Shown: one piece after another, positions 44,662-53,742 of the stretch
How the letters are laid out: each line of letters begins with the position of its first letter
Numbering within the stretch: position 1 is the stretch's first letter
Source of the DNA: VAZQ01 sp963721005
GTDB lineage: Bacteria > Pseudomonadota > Alphaproteobacteria > Rhizobiales > Xanthobacteraceae
DNA length: 64,000 nt
Assembly (NCBI GenBank): GCA_963721005.1
Contig: CAVRHR010000007.1
Coordinates: 682,001 to 746,000, forward strand
Direction of reading: 5' to 3'
Notes under the pieces: model-generated
What the model was told of the DNA's origin: nothing
The model's database searches: none
What the model saw: the letters and a program-made list of their open reading frames with translations, nothing else
Position numbers and translations under genes: made by a program

Positions 44662-45717
44662 ATGCAAGCGCGATCGCCCATTCGTGCAATGGCAGCCCTG
44701 CCGGCGAGAGCCGCCTGGTGGGCCGCCCTGTGCCTGGCGTCGGCGCCATTGCCCACCTCGGCGCAGACCGGGCCCGACTTCTATTCCGGCAAGCAGATCC
44801 GCATGATCATCGGCCACCCGGTCGGCAACGATTACGACCTGGCGGCCCGCTTCCTGGCAAAATACCTGACGCGACACATCCCGGGCGAGCCCACCATCGT
44901 CGCCCAGAACATGCCGCAGGCGGCCAGCATCACGGCCGCCAATTTCCTGTTCAGCCAGGCGCCGCGCGACGGCACCATGTTCGGCTCGTTCTCGCGCAAT
45001 GTGCCGAGCCAGGCCCGCATGGGGCAGCCCAATGTCACCGCCGATCCGCGCCAGTTCAATTGGCTCGGCGCCACCTCGCTGCCGAGCCGGGTATGCGTGG
45101 CGTGGGGCACCTCACCGGTGAAGACCCCGGCCGATCTCCTCACCCAGGAGCTGATCGTCGCCGGCTCCGGCGCCGGCTCGTCGCTCAGCATCCTGCCGAC
45201 CGTGTTCAATCACGTGCTGGGCACCAAATTCCGCGTCATTGAGGGCTACAAGGGAACCACCGACGCGGTGCTGGCCATGGAGCGCGGCGAGGTCCAGGGC
45301 GTCTGCGCCACCTATGGGCAATTCCGCATCTACGAGCAGCTCTTACGCGAGGGCAAGCTGCGCTTCATCCTGCGGGCCGAGGAAGCCGCCATACCGGAGC
45401 TCGCGAGCGTGCCCTCGATCTTCGATCTCGCCCGGACCGACGAGCAGCGCCAGCTCATGCGTTTCGTTTTTTCGAGCGTCGAGCTCGGGCGCCCTTATGC
45501 GCTGCCGCCCGGCACCCCGAAGGAGCGCGTGACGGTGATGCGCAAGGCCTTCGCCGAGACCGTGCACGATCCGGAGCTGATCGCCGAGGCCGAGCGGCTC
45601 AAGCTCGACATGACCTATCGGTCGCCGGAAGATTTGGAGCAGTTGGTCAAGCACCTCTACGAGACGCCGCCCGAGATGCTGGAGACGGTCAAGAAGCTGG
45701 TGCCGAGCCTGCAATAG
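44662..45717 (+). CDS. Bug/TctC-related binding protein (long subfamily)
   Basis: 351 residues, intact. Signal peptide AAWWAALCLASAPLPTSAQT, then GPDFYSGKQIRMIIGHPVGN, DLAARFLAKYLTRHIPGEPT, NWLGATSLPSRVCVAWGTSP, VIEGYKGTTDAVLAMERGEV and a C-terminal LEQLVKHLYETPPEML. Same subfamily as the proteins at 22004 and 52594. Periplasmic; ligand unknown. Divergent from the alpha/beta hydrolase pair with 112 bp between starts. The upstream open frame (to 44329) lies antisense to that gene and is not used. Confidence 0.88.
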   Translation: MQARSPIRAMAALPARAAWWAALCLASAPLPTSAQTGPDFYSGKQIRMIIGHPVGNDYDLAARFLAKYLTRHIPGEPTIVAQNMPQAASITAANFLFSQAPRDGTMFGSFSRNVPSQARMGQPNVTADPRQFNWLGATSLPSRVCVAWGTSPVKTPADLLTQELIVAGSGAGSSLSILPTVFNHVLGTKFRVIEGYKGTTDAVLAMERGEVQGVCATYGQFRIYEQLLREGKLRFILRAEEAAIPELASVPSIFDLARTDEQRQLMRFVFSSVELGRPYALPPGTPKERVTVMRKAFAETVHDPELIAEAERLKLDMTYRSPEDLEQLVKHLYETPPEMLETVKKLVPSLQ

Positions 45718-45787
45718 GCCGCACGCATCAATCGCCCGGCGCGTGTCGCGCCCGGCGCTCTCTGTACCAGCGTTGCTCCGCCCGACT

Positions 45788-46207
45788 TCAGCGCTCCGCG
45801 CCGCCGGTGATCTCCTGGACCAGGCTCACGATCCGGCGCCTGAGATTGGCGTCCTTGATCTGCATGAAAGCCTTGGTCAGCGCGAGACCGTCCGAGGTGG
45901 CCAGAAAATCGGTCACATAGGTCGGCAGCGGCGGCCCGTCGGCATCGCCGTTCGCGCCCGCGCGTGCACCCGGCTCGCGTGGCGAGCCCTCGAAAAAGAA
46001 CGAGATCGGGACCTGCAGGATGCGTGAGATTTCATGCAGCCGGCCGGCGCCGATCCGGTTGGTGCCTTTCTCGTATTTCTGCACTTGCTGGAACGTCAGG
46101 CCGATGTCGTTGCCGAGCTCGGTCTGGCTCATGTCCAGCATCATCCGGCGCATGCGGACGCGGCTGCCCACATGCTTGTCGGTGGAGTTGGGGGACTTCT
46201 TGGGCAT
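45788..46207 (-). CDS. XRE-family transcriptional regulator
   Basis: 139 residues. A helix-turn-helix occupies about residues 15-70: GSRVRMRRMMLDMSQTELGN, DIGLTFQQVQKYEKGTNRIG and ISRILQVPISFFFEG. A C-terminal half with LTKAFMQIKDANLRRRIVSL ends the protein. This size and layout are common for small cytosolic regulators in Hyphomicrobiales. It binds operator DNA as a dimer; its targets are unknown. It is alone, convergent with the Bug protein gene. Confidence 0.93.
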   Translation of the reverse strand: MPKKSPNSTDKHVGSRVRMRRMMLDMSQTELGNDIGLTFQQVQKYEKGTNRIGAGRLHEISRILQVPISFFFEGSPREPGARAGANGDADGPPLPTYVTDFLATSDGLALTKAFMQIKDANLRRRIVSLVQEITGGAER

Positions 46208-46514
46208 GCGGATCGTCTACAACGCGCGGTGGCATCTGTCCACCGGAACGAGCCGCACCAGGGCAAAGAGCGCGATTTACCATGAACGCCGCACCCACTT
46301 TCGCGACCCGCGATTGTACGTGGAAATGGGTGAGGTAAAAAAACACTGCCGGGCACCGTGGAATGGGGCCGCGTTAGCCGCAGGAAATTTCAGCAAAAAA
46401 ATCGTGCCGCGGGCGCAGCCGCGCCGTTATCCGCTTGACCGATACACCGGCCTGGCTTTCCGATTATACTGAGGGCGCGCGCTGCGGCAGACGGCGCCAC
46501 ACCGGGAGGACCCC

Positions 46515-47462
46515 ATGATCGCACGTCGCACCTTGCTCGGCGGCGCCGCGTCGGCCGCGGTGGCGGCCGCCGCCGGCATTTTTCCGCGCGCCGCCGGCGC
46601 GCAACAAGTGCCCTACTCGGCCGGCACCGCGCCGCCCAAGCTCAAGGCGCCGCCCAATACCTGCGACTGCCACATGCACATCTACAACAGCCGCTTTCCG
46701 GTAGCACCGGATGCGGCGCTGCGGCCGGGCGACGCCCATGCCGAGGACTATCGGCTGTTCCAGAAGCGCATCGGCACCACCCGCAACGTGATCGTGACGC
46801 CGTCGACCTACGGCACCGACAACAGCTGCACGCTCGACGCCCTCGCCACGTTGGGCGCCACCGCGCGCGCCATCGCGGTGGTCGACACCAACGTCACCGA
46901 TGCGGAGCTCAAGCGGCTTTCCGCGCTCGGGGTGCGCGGCATGCGTTTCATGCTCAATCCGTCGAGCCCCACCACGGTCGCCATGCTGGAGCCGCTGTCC
47001 AAGCGGGTGAGCGAGCTCGGCTGGCATGTGCAGATCAGCACCACCGCCAAGCAGATCATCGCGATCGAGGATTTGCTGATGCGTCTGCCCGTGCCGGTCA
47101 TGTTCGATCATTTCGCCCATCCGGGGCAGCCTGCCGGCATCAACGATCCGGTGTTCGCCACGGTCCGCCGGCTGATCGACAAGGGGCGCACCTGGGTCAA
47201 GCTCTCGGCCCCCTATATCGACAGCAAGATCGGGGAGCCGACCTACGCCGACGTCACCCCGGTGGCGCAGGCCTATGTGAAGGCGGCGCCGGAGCGGCTG
47301 GTCTGGGCGAGCGACTGGCCGCATCCCTCCCAGGGCGACAAGCATCCGGACGACGCGATTCTGTTCGATCTGCTGACGCAATGGATTCCGGACGAGGCGA
47401 CCCGCAACCGCATCCTGGTGCAGAATCCGGAAGCCTTCTACGGCTTCGGGAAGCCGGCTTGA
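46515..47462 (+). CDS. Amidohydrolase (amidohydro-rel/Amidohydrolase_2), tandem copy 1
   Basis: 315 residues with a Tat signal (RRTLLGGAASAA) and a TIM-barrel metal-hydrolase domain: CDCHMHIY (about 54-61) g ives two His ligands, FDHFAHPGQPAG near 197 another His, and LVWASDWPHPSQGD near 262 the conserved Asp. Relatives hydrolyse lactones or decarboxylate aromatic or pyrone acids. An AGGAGG-type site precedes ATG 46515. First of three tandem paralogues spaced about 53 bp apart, so probably one operon in the periplasm. Confidence 0.9.
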   Translation: MIARRTLLGGAASAAVAAAAGIFPRAAGAQQVPYSAGTAPPKLKAPPNTCDCHMHIYNSRFPVAPDAALRPGDAHAEDYRLFQKRIGTTRNVIVTPSTYGTDNSCTLDALATLGATARAIAVVDTNVTDAELKRLSALGVRGMRFMLNPSSPTTVAMLEPLSKRVSELGWHVQISTTAKQIIAIEDLLMRLPVPVMFDHFAHPGQPAGINDPVFATVRRLIDKGRTWVKLSAPYIDSKIGEPTYADVTPVAQAYVKAAPERLVWASDWPHPSQGDKHPDDAILFDLLTQWIPDEATRNRILVQNPEAFYGFGKPA

Positions 47463-47515
47463 GGCTGGGCCGCAAAGCTCGGGCCAGCGGATTGCATACG
47501 AACCGGGAGGATCAC

Positions 47516-48478
47516 ATGATCGCGCGTCGCACTTTCATTCAGGGAGCATCGGCCTTGGCCGCAACCGCATCCGGCCTGTCAGCGGGCCACGCCCAATCGG
47601 CCCCCAATTCATCGGGTAGCGAGCCCGCCAAGCTCAAGGCGCCTCCCGGCGCCTGCGACTGTCATCACCACCTCTACGATCCGGTCCGCTTTCCGCCGTC
47701 GCGGCCGGAGGCGAACCAGGTGCCCAATGCGCGGCTGGAGGATTACCGGCTGCTGCAGCGCCGGATCGGCACCAGCCGCAACGTGGTGGTGACCCCGGCG
47801 CCCTATCCGGCGACGGTCGCCGACAACGGCGCGACGCTCGACGCCATCAAGCAACTCGCGCCCCATGCGCGCGGCGTCGCCATCATCTATCCGGAGATCA
47901 CCGACGCCGAGCTCAAGAGCCTGGATGCGGGCGGCATTCGCGGCATCCGCTTCTCGCTCACCAGCGGCCGGCCGGGCGCGGCCAGCACCGCCAGCCCGGA
48001 GGTGATCGAGGCACTGTCGAAACGGGTGAACGCGCTCGGCTGGCATGTGCAATTCAACACCAGCGCCGAGCAGATCGTGGCGGCGGCCGATTTGCTGAAC
48101 CGGCTGGCCTCGCCGATCGTCTTCGACCACATGGGGCACATTCCGCAACCGGCCGGGCTCGATCATCCGGCGGTCGCGATCATCCGCCGGCTCCTCGACA
48201 AGGGCCGCACCTGGGTCAAGCTGTCGGTGACCTATGACAGCAGCAAGGACGGCCCGCCCGGCTACGCCGACGTCGGCAGGCTGGCGCAGTCCTTCGTCAA
48301 AGCCGCCCCCGAGCGCCTGGTCTGGGGCAGCAACTGGCCGCATCCGAGCGAGCCCAACAAGCCCGACGATGCCATGCTGTTCGACCTGATGGCGCAATGG
48401 GCCCCCGATGAGGCGACCCGCAACCGCATCCTGGTGCAGAATCCGCAGACGCTCTACGGCTTCGGCAAGGTGGCTTGA
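47516..48478 (+). CDS. Amidohydrolase_2 family protein, tandem copy 2
   Basis: 320 residues. Tat signal RRTFIQGASALAA, then LKAPPGACDCHHHLYDPVRF (metal His pair), a middle WHVQFNTSAEQI segment, FDHMGHIPQPAGLDHP and LVWGSNWPHPSEPN. In the last motif Asn replaces the Asp of copy 1, a position that in the superfamily usually helps activate water. Copies 2 and 3 are more like each other than like copy 1. GGGAGG precedes ATG 47516. Confidence 0.9.
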   Translation: MIARRTFIQGASALAATASGLSAGHAQSAPNSSGSEPAKLKAPPGACDCHHHLYDPVRFPPSRPEANQVPNARLEDYRLLQRRIGTSRNVVVTPAPYPATVADNGATLDAIKQLAPHARGVAIIYPEITDAELKSLDAGGIRGIRFSLTSGRPGAASTASPEVIEALSKRVNALGWHVQFNTSAEQIVAAADLLNRLASPIVFDHMGHIPQPAGLDHPAVAIIRRLLDKGRTWVKLSVTYDSSKDGPPGYADVGRLAQSFVKAAPERLVWGSNWPHPSEPNKPDDAMLFDLMAQWAPDEATRNRILVQNPQTLYGFGKVA

Positions 48479-48531
48479 GGCTTGGGGCGAGATTGCCGCG
48501 CTCTGGACTTAGGGACACGAGGCAGGACGAG

Positions 48532-49485
48532 ATGATCGCACGCCGCACATTCATCAAGCACGCCTCGATGGCCGCCTTGGCCACCGCTTCCGGACTTGGC
48601 CCACGGCCGAGCCTTGCCGAGCCGGTGCCGAACTCCTCAGGCAGCGAGCCGGCCAAGCTCAAGGCGCCAGCGGGCGCCTGCGACTGCCATCACCACATCT
48701 ACGACGCGGCGCGCTTTCCGCCGCCGCAGCCGGGCGCCCGGATACTGCCGAGTGCGCGCGTGGAGGAATACCGGTTGCTGCAACGCCGCCTCGGGCTCAG
48801 CCGCAATGTGGTGGTGACGCCGGCCGCCTATGTGGTGGACAACCGCGTGACGCTGGATGCGATCGCGCGGCTCGGGCCCAATGCGCGCGGCGTCGCGGTG
48901 GTTCATCCCGACGTCACCGATGCCGAGCTGAAGCAGCTGGCCGATGGGGGCATCCGCGGCATCCGATTCGCGCTCGGCGACCCCGCCACCGCCTCCACCA
49001 CCATCGACATGATCGAGCCCCTGTCCAAACGTGTGGCGGCGCTCGGCTGGCACGTGCAGATCAACACCGAGGCCGAGAAGATCGTGGCGGCCGAGGATTT
49101 ATGGAACCGTCTGCCCTCGGCGATCGTGTTCGATCACATGGGGCACGTGCCGCAGCCGGTCGGCCTCGCCCATCCGGTCTATGGCGTGGTGCGCCGGCTG
49201 GTCGACAAAGGCCGCACCTGGGTCAAGCTGTCGGTGACCTATGACAACACCAAGGATGGACCGCCCGGCTATGCGGACATCACCAAGGTGGCGCAGGCCT
49301 ATGTGAAGGCGGCGCCGGAGCGGATGGTATGGGGCAGCAACTGGCCGCATCCCAACGAGACCAGCAAGCCCGACGACGCCCTGGTGTTCGATCTGATGGC
49401 GCAATGGGCACCCGATGAGGCCACCCGCAACCGCATCCTGGTGCAGAACCCCGAGACTCTTTACGGCTTCGCAAAATCGGCTTGA
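48532..49485 (+). CDS. Amidohydrolase_2 family protein, tandem copy 3
   Basis: 317 residues. Tat signal RRTFIKHASMAAL; motifs LKAPAGACDCHHHIYDAARF, WHVQINTEAEKIVAAEDLWN, FDHMGHVPQPVGLAHP and MVWGSNWPHPNETSKP, again with Asn in the final motif. An in-frame ATG at 48475 overlaps the previous stop, but it would put 19 residues before the Tat signal, so 48532 is used. Retention of all three copies suggests distinct substrates or dosage. Confidence 0.9.
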   Translation: MIARRTFIKHASMAALATASGLGPRPSLAEPVPNSSGSEPAKLKAPAGACDCHHHIYDAARFPPPQPGARILPSARVEEYRLLQRRLGLSRNVVVTPAAYVVDNRVTLDAIARLGPNARGVAVVHPDVTDAELKQLADGGIRGIRFALGDPATASTTIDMIEPLSKRVAALGWHVQINTEAEKIVAAEDLWNRLPSAIVFDHMGHVPQPVGLAHPVYGVVRRLVDKGRTWVKLSVTYDNTKDGPPGYADITKVAQAYVKAAPERMVWGSNWPHPNETSKPDDALVFDLMAQWAPDEATRNRILVQNPETLYGFAKSA

Positions 49486-49561
49486 GCTTAACCGACGGCG
49501 TCCCGCCCACGCGGGTCGGCACCGCCGTAGTACCGCCCTATTCGGGCCTTTCGTTATCCGC

Positions 49562-50374
49562 ATGGGCGGTTGGGTCGGCATTGTGGTTCTGGGACTAAGC
49601 CTGCTGGCGGCCGCGCCGTCGGTCGCCGCGCCGGCGCGGCCGGTGGCCGCGAGGCCGCCTTCCTGCCGCCTCGAGGTCGCCGGCTCCGGCCGCGTCGTCG
49701 CCATTCCGGATGGCCGCAGCCTCACGCTCGACGATGGCCGCGAGGTCAGGCTCGCCGGCATCGAGGTGCCACCGGCCGCCAAACCGGCGCTCGAATCGCT
49801 GCTGCTCGGCCAAACCGTGGAGCTGCGCCAGCGCCAGCCGGCGAGCGACCGCTACGGCCGCATCCTGGCGTTCGTGTCGCTGGCATCACCCGCGGAAGAT
49901 GCCGAGCCCTCGGTCGCACATGCCTTGATCGAACGGGGCTTGGCCCGGGTCGGGACCGGCCTCGACGATCCGGCCTGCAGTGCCGAGCTTCTGTCACGAG
50001 AGCGTGTGGCCCGTATCCAAAGACTTGGCCTGTGGGGCGAACCGGATTATGCCATCCTGAACGCGGAAGATGGCGCCGGGCTGCTGGGGCAAGAGGGGCG
50101 GTTCGCGGTGGTCGAAGGCAAGGTCGCCTCGGTCCGCGAAAGCGGGGGCACGATCTACATGAATTTCGGGCGGCGCTGGTCACAGGCGCTCACCGTCACG
50201 ATCCTGAAACGCCAGGAGCGCAGCTTTACGGCCGCCGGGCTGCAACCCGACCGGCTGGCCAACCTGCGGCTTCGGGTCCGCGGCTACATCGAGGAGCGCT
50301 CGGGTCCACGCATCGAGGCGACCCGCCCCGAGCAGATCGAGATCGCCCAGGGCGAGCCCGAAAGAGGCAAGTGA
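49562..50374 (+). CDS. Exported thermonuclease (SNc)-like domain protein
   Basis: 270 residues. Signal peptide (VVLGLSLLAAAPSVA), then a staphylococcal-nuclease-like barrel: VVAIPDGRSLTLDDGREVRL near 45, RQRQPASDRYGRILAFVSL near 93 and HALIERGLARVG near 120. In true nucleases the pattern DGDT...R.R...E...R is catalytic; here DGRS replaces DGDT, so nuclease activity is doubtful. The C-terminal half (EGKVASVRESGGTIYMNFGR) is an OB-like extension. Its stop overlaps the M48 gene start (GTGA), so the two are coupled. Confidence 0.82.
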   Translation: MGGWVGIVVLGLSLLAAAPSVAAPARPVAARPPSCRLEVAGSGRVVAIPDGRSLTLDDGREVRLAGIEVPPAAKPALESLLLGQTVELRQRQPASDRYGRILAFVSLASPAEDAEPSVAHALIERGLARVGTGLDDPACSAELLSRERVARIQRLGLWGEPDYAILNAEDGAGLLGQEGRFAVVEGKVASVRESGGTIYMNFGRRWSQALTVTILKRQERSFTAAGLQPDRLANLRLRVRGYIEERSGPRIEATRPEQIEIAQGEPERGK

Positions 50375-51891
50375 CGCGCGTGGACCAACTCGCACACTCC
50401 GCACGCTGCTGCGCCGAGCCGGCGAACGCCCGCGGCCGGCGCGCGCTGACCCGGATCGCCGTGCTGGCGGCCGCGATCGCGCTCGCCGGCTGCGCCAGCT
50501 CCGGGATGATGGACCGGCAGGCCACGCTGGCGGATGCGCAAAAACCCGCCGCCGCGACTTCACCCACACTCGATCCCGCGGCCCAGCGCGAGCATGAGCG
50601 GATTCTCGCCGCCTATAACGGCGCCTACGAGGATCCCCGCATCGAGGCCATGGTCAGCCAGACCGTCGAGAAGCTGGTGGCGGCGTCGGAACGGCCGGAC
50701 CTGCACTATCGCGTCACCCTGCTGAACTCGCCGGTGGTCAACGCGTTCGCGCTGCCCTCCGGCCAGCTCTACGTCACCCGCGGGCTGGTGGCGCTCGCCA
50801 ACGACAGCTCCGAGCTCGCCTCGGTGATGTCGCACGAGATGGCCCACGTGATCGCCCATCATGCCGAGATGCGCGAGGACCGGGTGCGTCAGGTCGCACT
50901 GGTGAGCCGCATGGCCGGCGTGCTGAGCGATCCGGAGGTCGGCGCGCTGGCGCTGGCGAAATCCAAGATCGCGCTGGCGAGCTTCTCGCGCGCCCAGGAA
51001 TTCGAGGCCGACGGCATCGGGGTCGGCATCGCGGCGCGGGCCGGGTTCGATCCCTACGGCGCATCGCGCTTCCTCACCTCGCTCGGGCGGGATTCCGAGA
51101 TGCGGCAATCGGGCCCGACCAATATCGATCCGCGCGCCCCCGATTTCCTGTCCTCGCATCCCGCCACCCCGGAGCGAGTCAAGAACGCGCAGGCCAGCGC
51201 CCGCGAGCTCGGGGCGCCCGGCTCCGGCGATCGCGAGCGGCAAACCTATCTCGCCGCCGTCGACGGCATGGTCTACGGCGACGATCCGAGCGAGGGCCTG
51301 GTGCGCGGCCGCCACTTCCTGCATCCGCGGCTCGGCTTCACCTTCGTGGCGCCCGAGGGCTTCACGCTCGACAACACCGCGCAGGCCATCCTGGGGGTCA
51401 GGGAAGGCGGCGGCCAGGCGCTGCGGCTCGACGTGGTGCGGGTGCCGACCGAGCAGACGCTCACCGATTATCTCAACTCCGGCTGGATCGAGAACGTCGA
51501 CGCCAAGAGCATCGAGAGCACCACCATCAGCGGCTTCCAGGCCGCCACCGCCAGCGCCAAGGGCGACCAGTGGGCGTTCCGGCTGTTCGCGGTGCGGTTC
51601 GGCAGCGACGTCTACCGCTTCATCTTCGCCACCAAGCACATGACCCCGGAGATCGACCGGGCGTTCCGCGATTCGGTCGCGAGCTTCCGGCGCATGAGCA
51701 TCGCCGAGAGCAAGGCGGCGCGGCCGCTGCGGCTGCGGCTCGTCACTGTCGGCAACGGCGACACCGTCGAGCAGCTGGCAAGCCGGATGGCGGTAGCCGA
51801 CCGCAAGCTGGAGCGCTTCCGCATCCTCAACGGCCTGGAGCCGGGCGACCGCTTGAACCCCGGCGATCTGGTGAAGCTGGTGGTGGAGTAG
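50371..51891 (+). CDS. M48-family metalloprotease, lipoprotein
   Basis: 506 residues from a GTG at 50371 that overlaps the previous stop. N-terminal signal with lipobox LAGC (AIALAGCASSG), so anchored by lipid. The zinc motif SHEMAHVIAHH (His155, Glu156, His159) and a downstream EFEADGIG (Glu ligand) mark a BepA/LoiP-type periplasmic protease. FLSSHPATPERV follows. A middle domain and a LysM-like tail (VGNGDTVEQLASRMAVADRK, LNPGDLVKLVV) could bind peptidoglycan. Such proteases maintain outer-membrane protein assembly. Confidence 0.92.
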   Translation: MTRVDQLAHSARCCAEPANARGRRALTRIAVLAAAIALAGCASSGMMDRQATLADAQKPAAATSPTLDPAAQREHERILAAYNGAYEDPRIEAMVSQTVEKLVAASERPDLHYRVTLLNSPVVNAFALPSGQLYVTRGLVALANDSSELASVMSHEMAHVIAHHAEMREDRVRQVALVSRMAGVLSDPEVGALALAKSKIALASFSRAQEFEADGIGVGIAARAGFDPYGASRFLTSLGRDSEMRQSGPTNIDPRAPDFLSSHPATPERVKNAQASARELGAPGSGDRERQTYLAAVDGMVYGDDPSEGLVRGRHFLHPRLGFTFVAPEGFTLDNTAQAILGVREGGGQALRLDVVRVPTEQTLTDYLNSGWIENVDAKSIESTTISGFQAATASAKGDQWAFRLFAVRFGSDVYRFIFATKHMTPEIDRAFRDSVASFRRMSIAESKAARPLRLRLVTVGNGDTVEQLASRMAVADRKLERFRILNGLEPGDRLNPGDLVKLVVE

Positions 51892-51964
51892 CGGCTGCGG
51901 GGCCCGGCGACGCCGTCGTCGGGTCACGTCCGATGTCGGGAGCAGCGGAAAAGCGCGCACCCGA

Positions 51965-52250
51965 TCAGCCGCCGAATATTGCCCGCGCATCGCGCGCGCC
52001 GTGCAACACCGGGCTCGGCCAAGTAATAGATCACATAATCGCGGTAGGGCAGCGCACGCAGGCCGTGAGCAAGCTGCTCGCGCATCGCTCCCAGCTCGGG
52101 GAACTGACGCAACGGCTCGAATTTATCGATAATCTGCTGGACGAAAGTATCAGCCGCCTGCGGCGAATCTTCGGCGATGAACGCCCAGATTTCGGCCAGG
52201 TCGGCCGCGGCCAGCTCGGTTATTTCGATCGGGAGTTCCGGGCGGCTAAT
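51965..52250 (-). pseudogene. ParE-type toxin, decayed
   Basis: Reads PELPIEITELAAADLAEIWA, SPQAADTFVQQIIDKFEPL, MREQLAHGLRALPYRDYVIY, YLAEPG, which is a clear ParE/RelE-fold toxin. Near 51999 the frame changes and several codons of the usual YLxExxxxIxRVLHG stretch are missing; the true tail VLHGARDARAIFGG then follows in the other frame to a TGA at 51965. The expected start, overlapping the antitoxin end, reads ATT. Both ends are damaged, so the toxin is probably inactive. Confidence 0.72.
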
Positions 52251-52501
52251 TGCCGTTTCCCCTGCCTGATGATGGAATCGGCATCGAATTTCTTGACGCG
52301 GCCGGATTTCACATCGGCCATGCCCTTGCCGATCTCGACTTTGAGATCGGCAAGCGCTCGTTTGCGGAACGACTGGTTCATCTCCCAATCGCGCAACGCC
52401 TCGCGGATGACCTCGCTTTGCGAGGCATACTCGCCATTTTCCACGGCGGACTTGACGCGCTCGGCCTGCTCGTCAGTCAATGTAATGGTCATGCGCTCCA
52501 T
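52220..52501 (-). CDS. ParD-type antitoxin
   Basis: 93 residues. Ribbon-helix-helix protein: MTITLTDEQAERVKSAVENG (beta strand and first helix), EYASQSEVIREALRDWE (second helix), then a polar tail that would wrap the toxin. It binds ParE and represses its own promoter. Starts at 52501 (MERMTI); ATG 52492 is an alternative. An AT-rich promoter region with repeated atcatacttaa lies just upstream. Its 3' end overlaps the damaged parE. Confidence 0.9.
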   Translation of the reverse strand: MERMTITLTDEQAERVKSAVENGEYASQSEVIREALRDWEMNQSFRKRALADLKVEIGKGMADVKSGRVKKFDADSIIRQGKRQLAARNSRSK

Positions 52502-52593
52502 GATGCTTTCGTTTCTACCTAATCGAGCCGAATAATACAATATCATACTTAATCATACTTAACCCCTCTGCAGACAGCGAAAGCGCTTCCACC

Positions 52594-53613
52594 CTACTCC
52601 CCGGTGGAGGCGCGTTGCGCCTGGTCCACGATGGACTTGGGCGTGGCGGTGACGGCCGCCACCCGGGCCGCGATCTCCTCGCCGCTCTGCGGCGCGACCT
52701 CGAACCCCATGGCAGCCGCCTCCTGCAGAAAGGCCGGGTCCTTCACCACCGCATCGAAGGCGGCGCGCAGCCGCGCCACCCGGTCGGCCGGCGCGCCGGG
52801 CGGCGCCATCAGGGGCCGGCCGAGCTCCGTGCTGGAGGAGAAGAAGCCCAGCACCTGCCGCTCCTCCTCGCTCTTGATGAACTCGAAGATGGTCGGCGCG
52901 TCGAGCCCCGCGACCCGCTCGTGCTCCATGTTGAACATGACCCGCATCTGGCCGGATTCGATCCATTGCCGGCGCGCCCCGTCGGGCGCCCCGAGCGTCT
53001 GCACCACGCCCTCGACCTCGTGGCGCGCCATCGCCAGGATCACGTCGCCCGGGGAATGGTAGCCCTGGATGATCTTGAGCCGCATGTGCAGCAGATTTCT
53101 GAGCAGGACCGGGGCCGCGCTGACGCCCTGGGCGCCGCCGGGCGTTCCGATGATCAGCTCGCGCTCGAACAGGTCCGGCACCTTGCTGAAGCCGGACGCC
53201 ACATTGACGAACAGGACGCGGTGGTTGAGCTCGGGGCTGCCGATCCAATTGAACTTGGCGGGATCGAACCGCACGTTGGGCAATTTCATCACCGCGGCTT
53301 CGGTCATGTTGCGCGACACCATGCCGATCGCGCTGCCGTCGCGCGGCGCCAGGTTGAACAGAAAGTTGGTCGCCAGGATATGGCCGGCGCCCGGCATGTT
53401 CTCGACGATGAAGGTGGGATTGCCGGGGATATAACGGGGCAAGTGGCGGCTGATGAGGCGCGCCCAGGAATCATAGTCCTGCCCGGCCGCGGTGCCGACG
53501 ATGAAGCGGATCTGCCTGCCCTTGTAGAACTCGTCGGCGGTTTGCGCCGGCGCGCGCACGACCGGCACCGCCAGCGCCAGGAGCGCCGGGACGAGGGCCG
53601 CCGTCATCCTCAT
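52594..53613 (-). CDS. Bug/TctC-related binding protein (long subfamily)
   Basis: 339 residues, intact. Signal peptide LVPALLALAVPVVRAPAQ, then ADEFYKGRQIRFIVGTAAGQ, YIPGNPTFIVENMPGAGHIL, NWIGSPELNHRVLFVN, GYHSPGDVILAMARHEVEGV and AVTATPKSIVDQAQ. Same subfamily as 22004 and 44662. Two Met codons open the gene (ATG AGG ATG); the first is used. Divergent from the VOC-family gene with 129 bp between. Confidence 0.88.
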   Translation of the reverse strand: MRMTAALVPALLALAVPVVRAPAQTADEFYKGRQIRFIVGTAAGQDYDSWARLISRHLPRYIPGNPTFIVENMPGAGHILATNFLFNLAPRDGSAIGMVSRNMTEAAVMKLPNVRFDPAKFNWIGSPELNHRVLFVNVASGFSKVPDLFERELIIGTPGGAQGVSAAPVLLRNLLHMRLKIIQGYHSPGDVILAMARHEVEGVVQTLGAPDGARRQWIESGQMRVMFNMEHERVAGLDAPTIFEFIKSEEERQVLGFFSSSTELGRPLMAPPGAPADRVARLRAAFDAVVKDPAFLQEAAAMGFEVAPQSGEEIAARVAAVTATPKSIVDQAQRASTGE

Positions 53614-53742
53614 AGGTCTTCTCCGGGGCCTGTTCCGGGACTTGTTCGGAAACCTGTTTGCTGCGAGCATCCGCCACCAACGATAGCGCCGCCGATCGCG
53701 GCACGCCAGGGCGGTTCCGGCGCGCCCGCCCCAGGAGGAATC

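Noticed and set aside
52615..53742. Long N-terminal extension of the VOC protein
   Set aside because: The open frame continues upstream antisense to the Bug protein gene; ATG 53743 has a strong GGAGGA site and starts the conserved domain.
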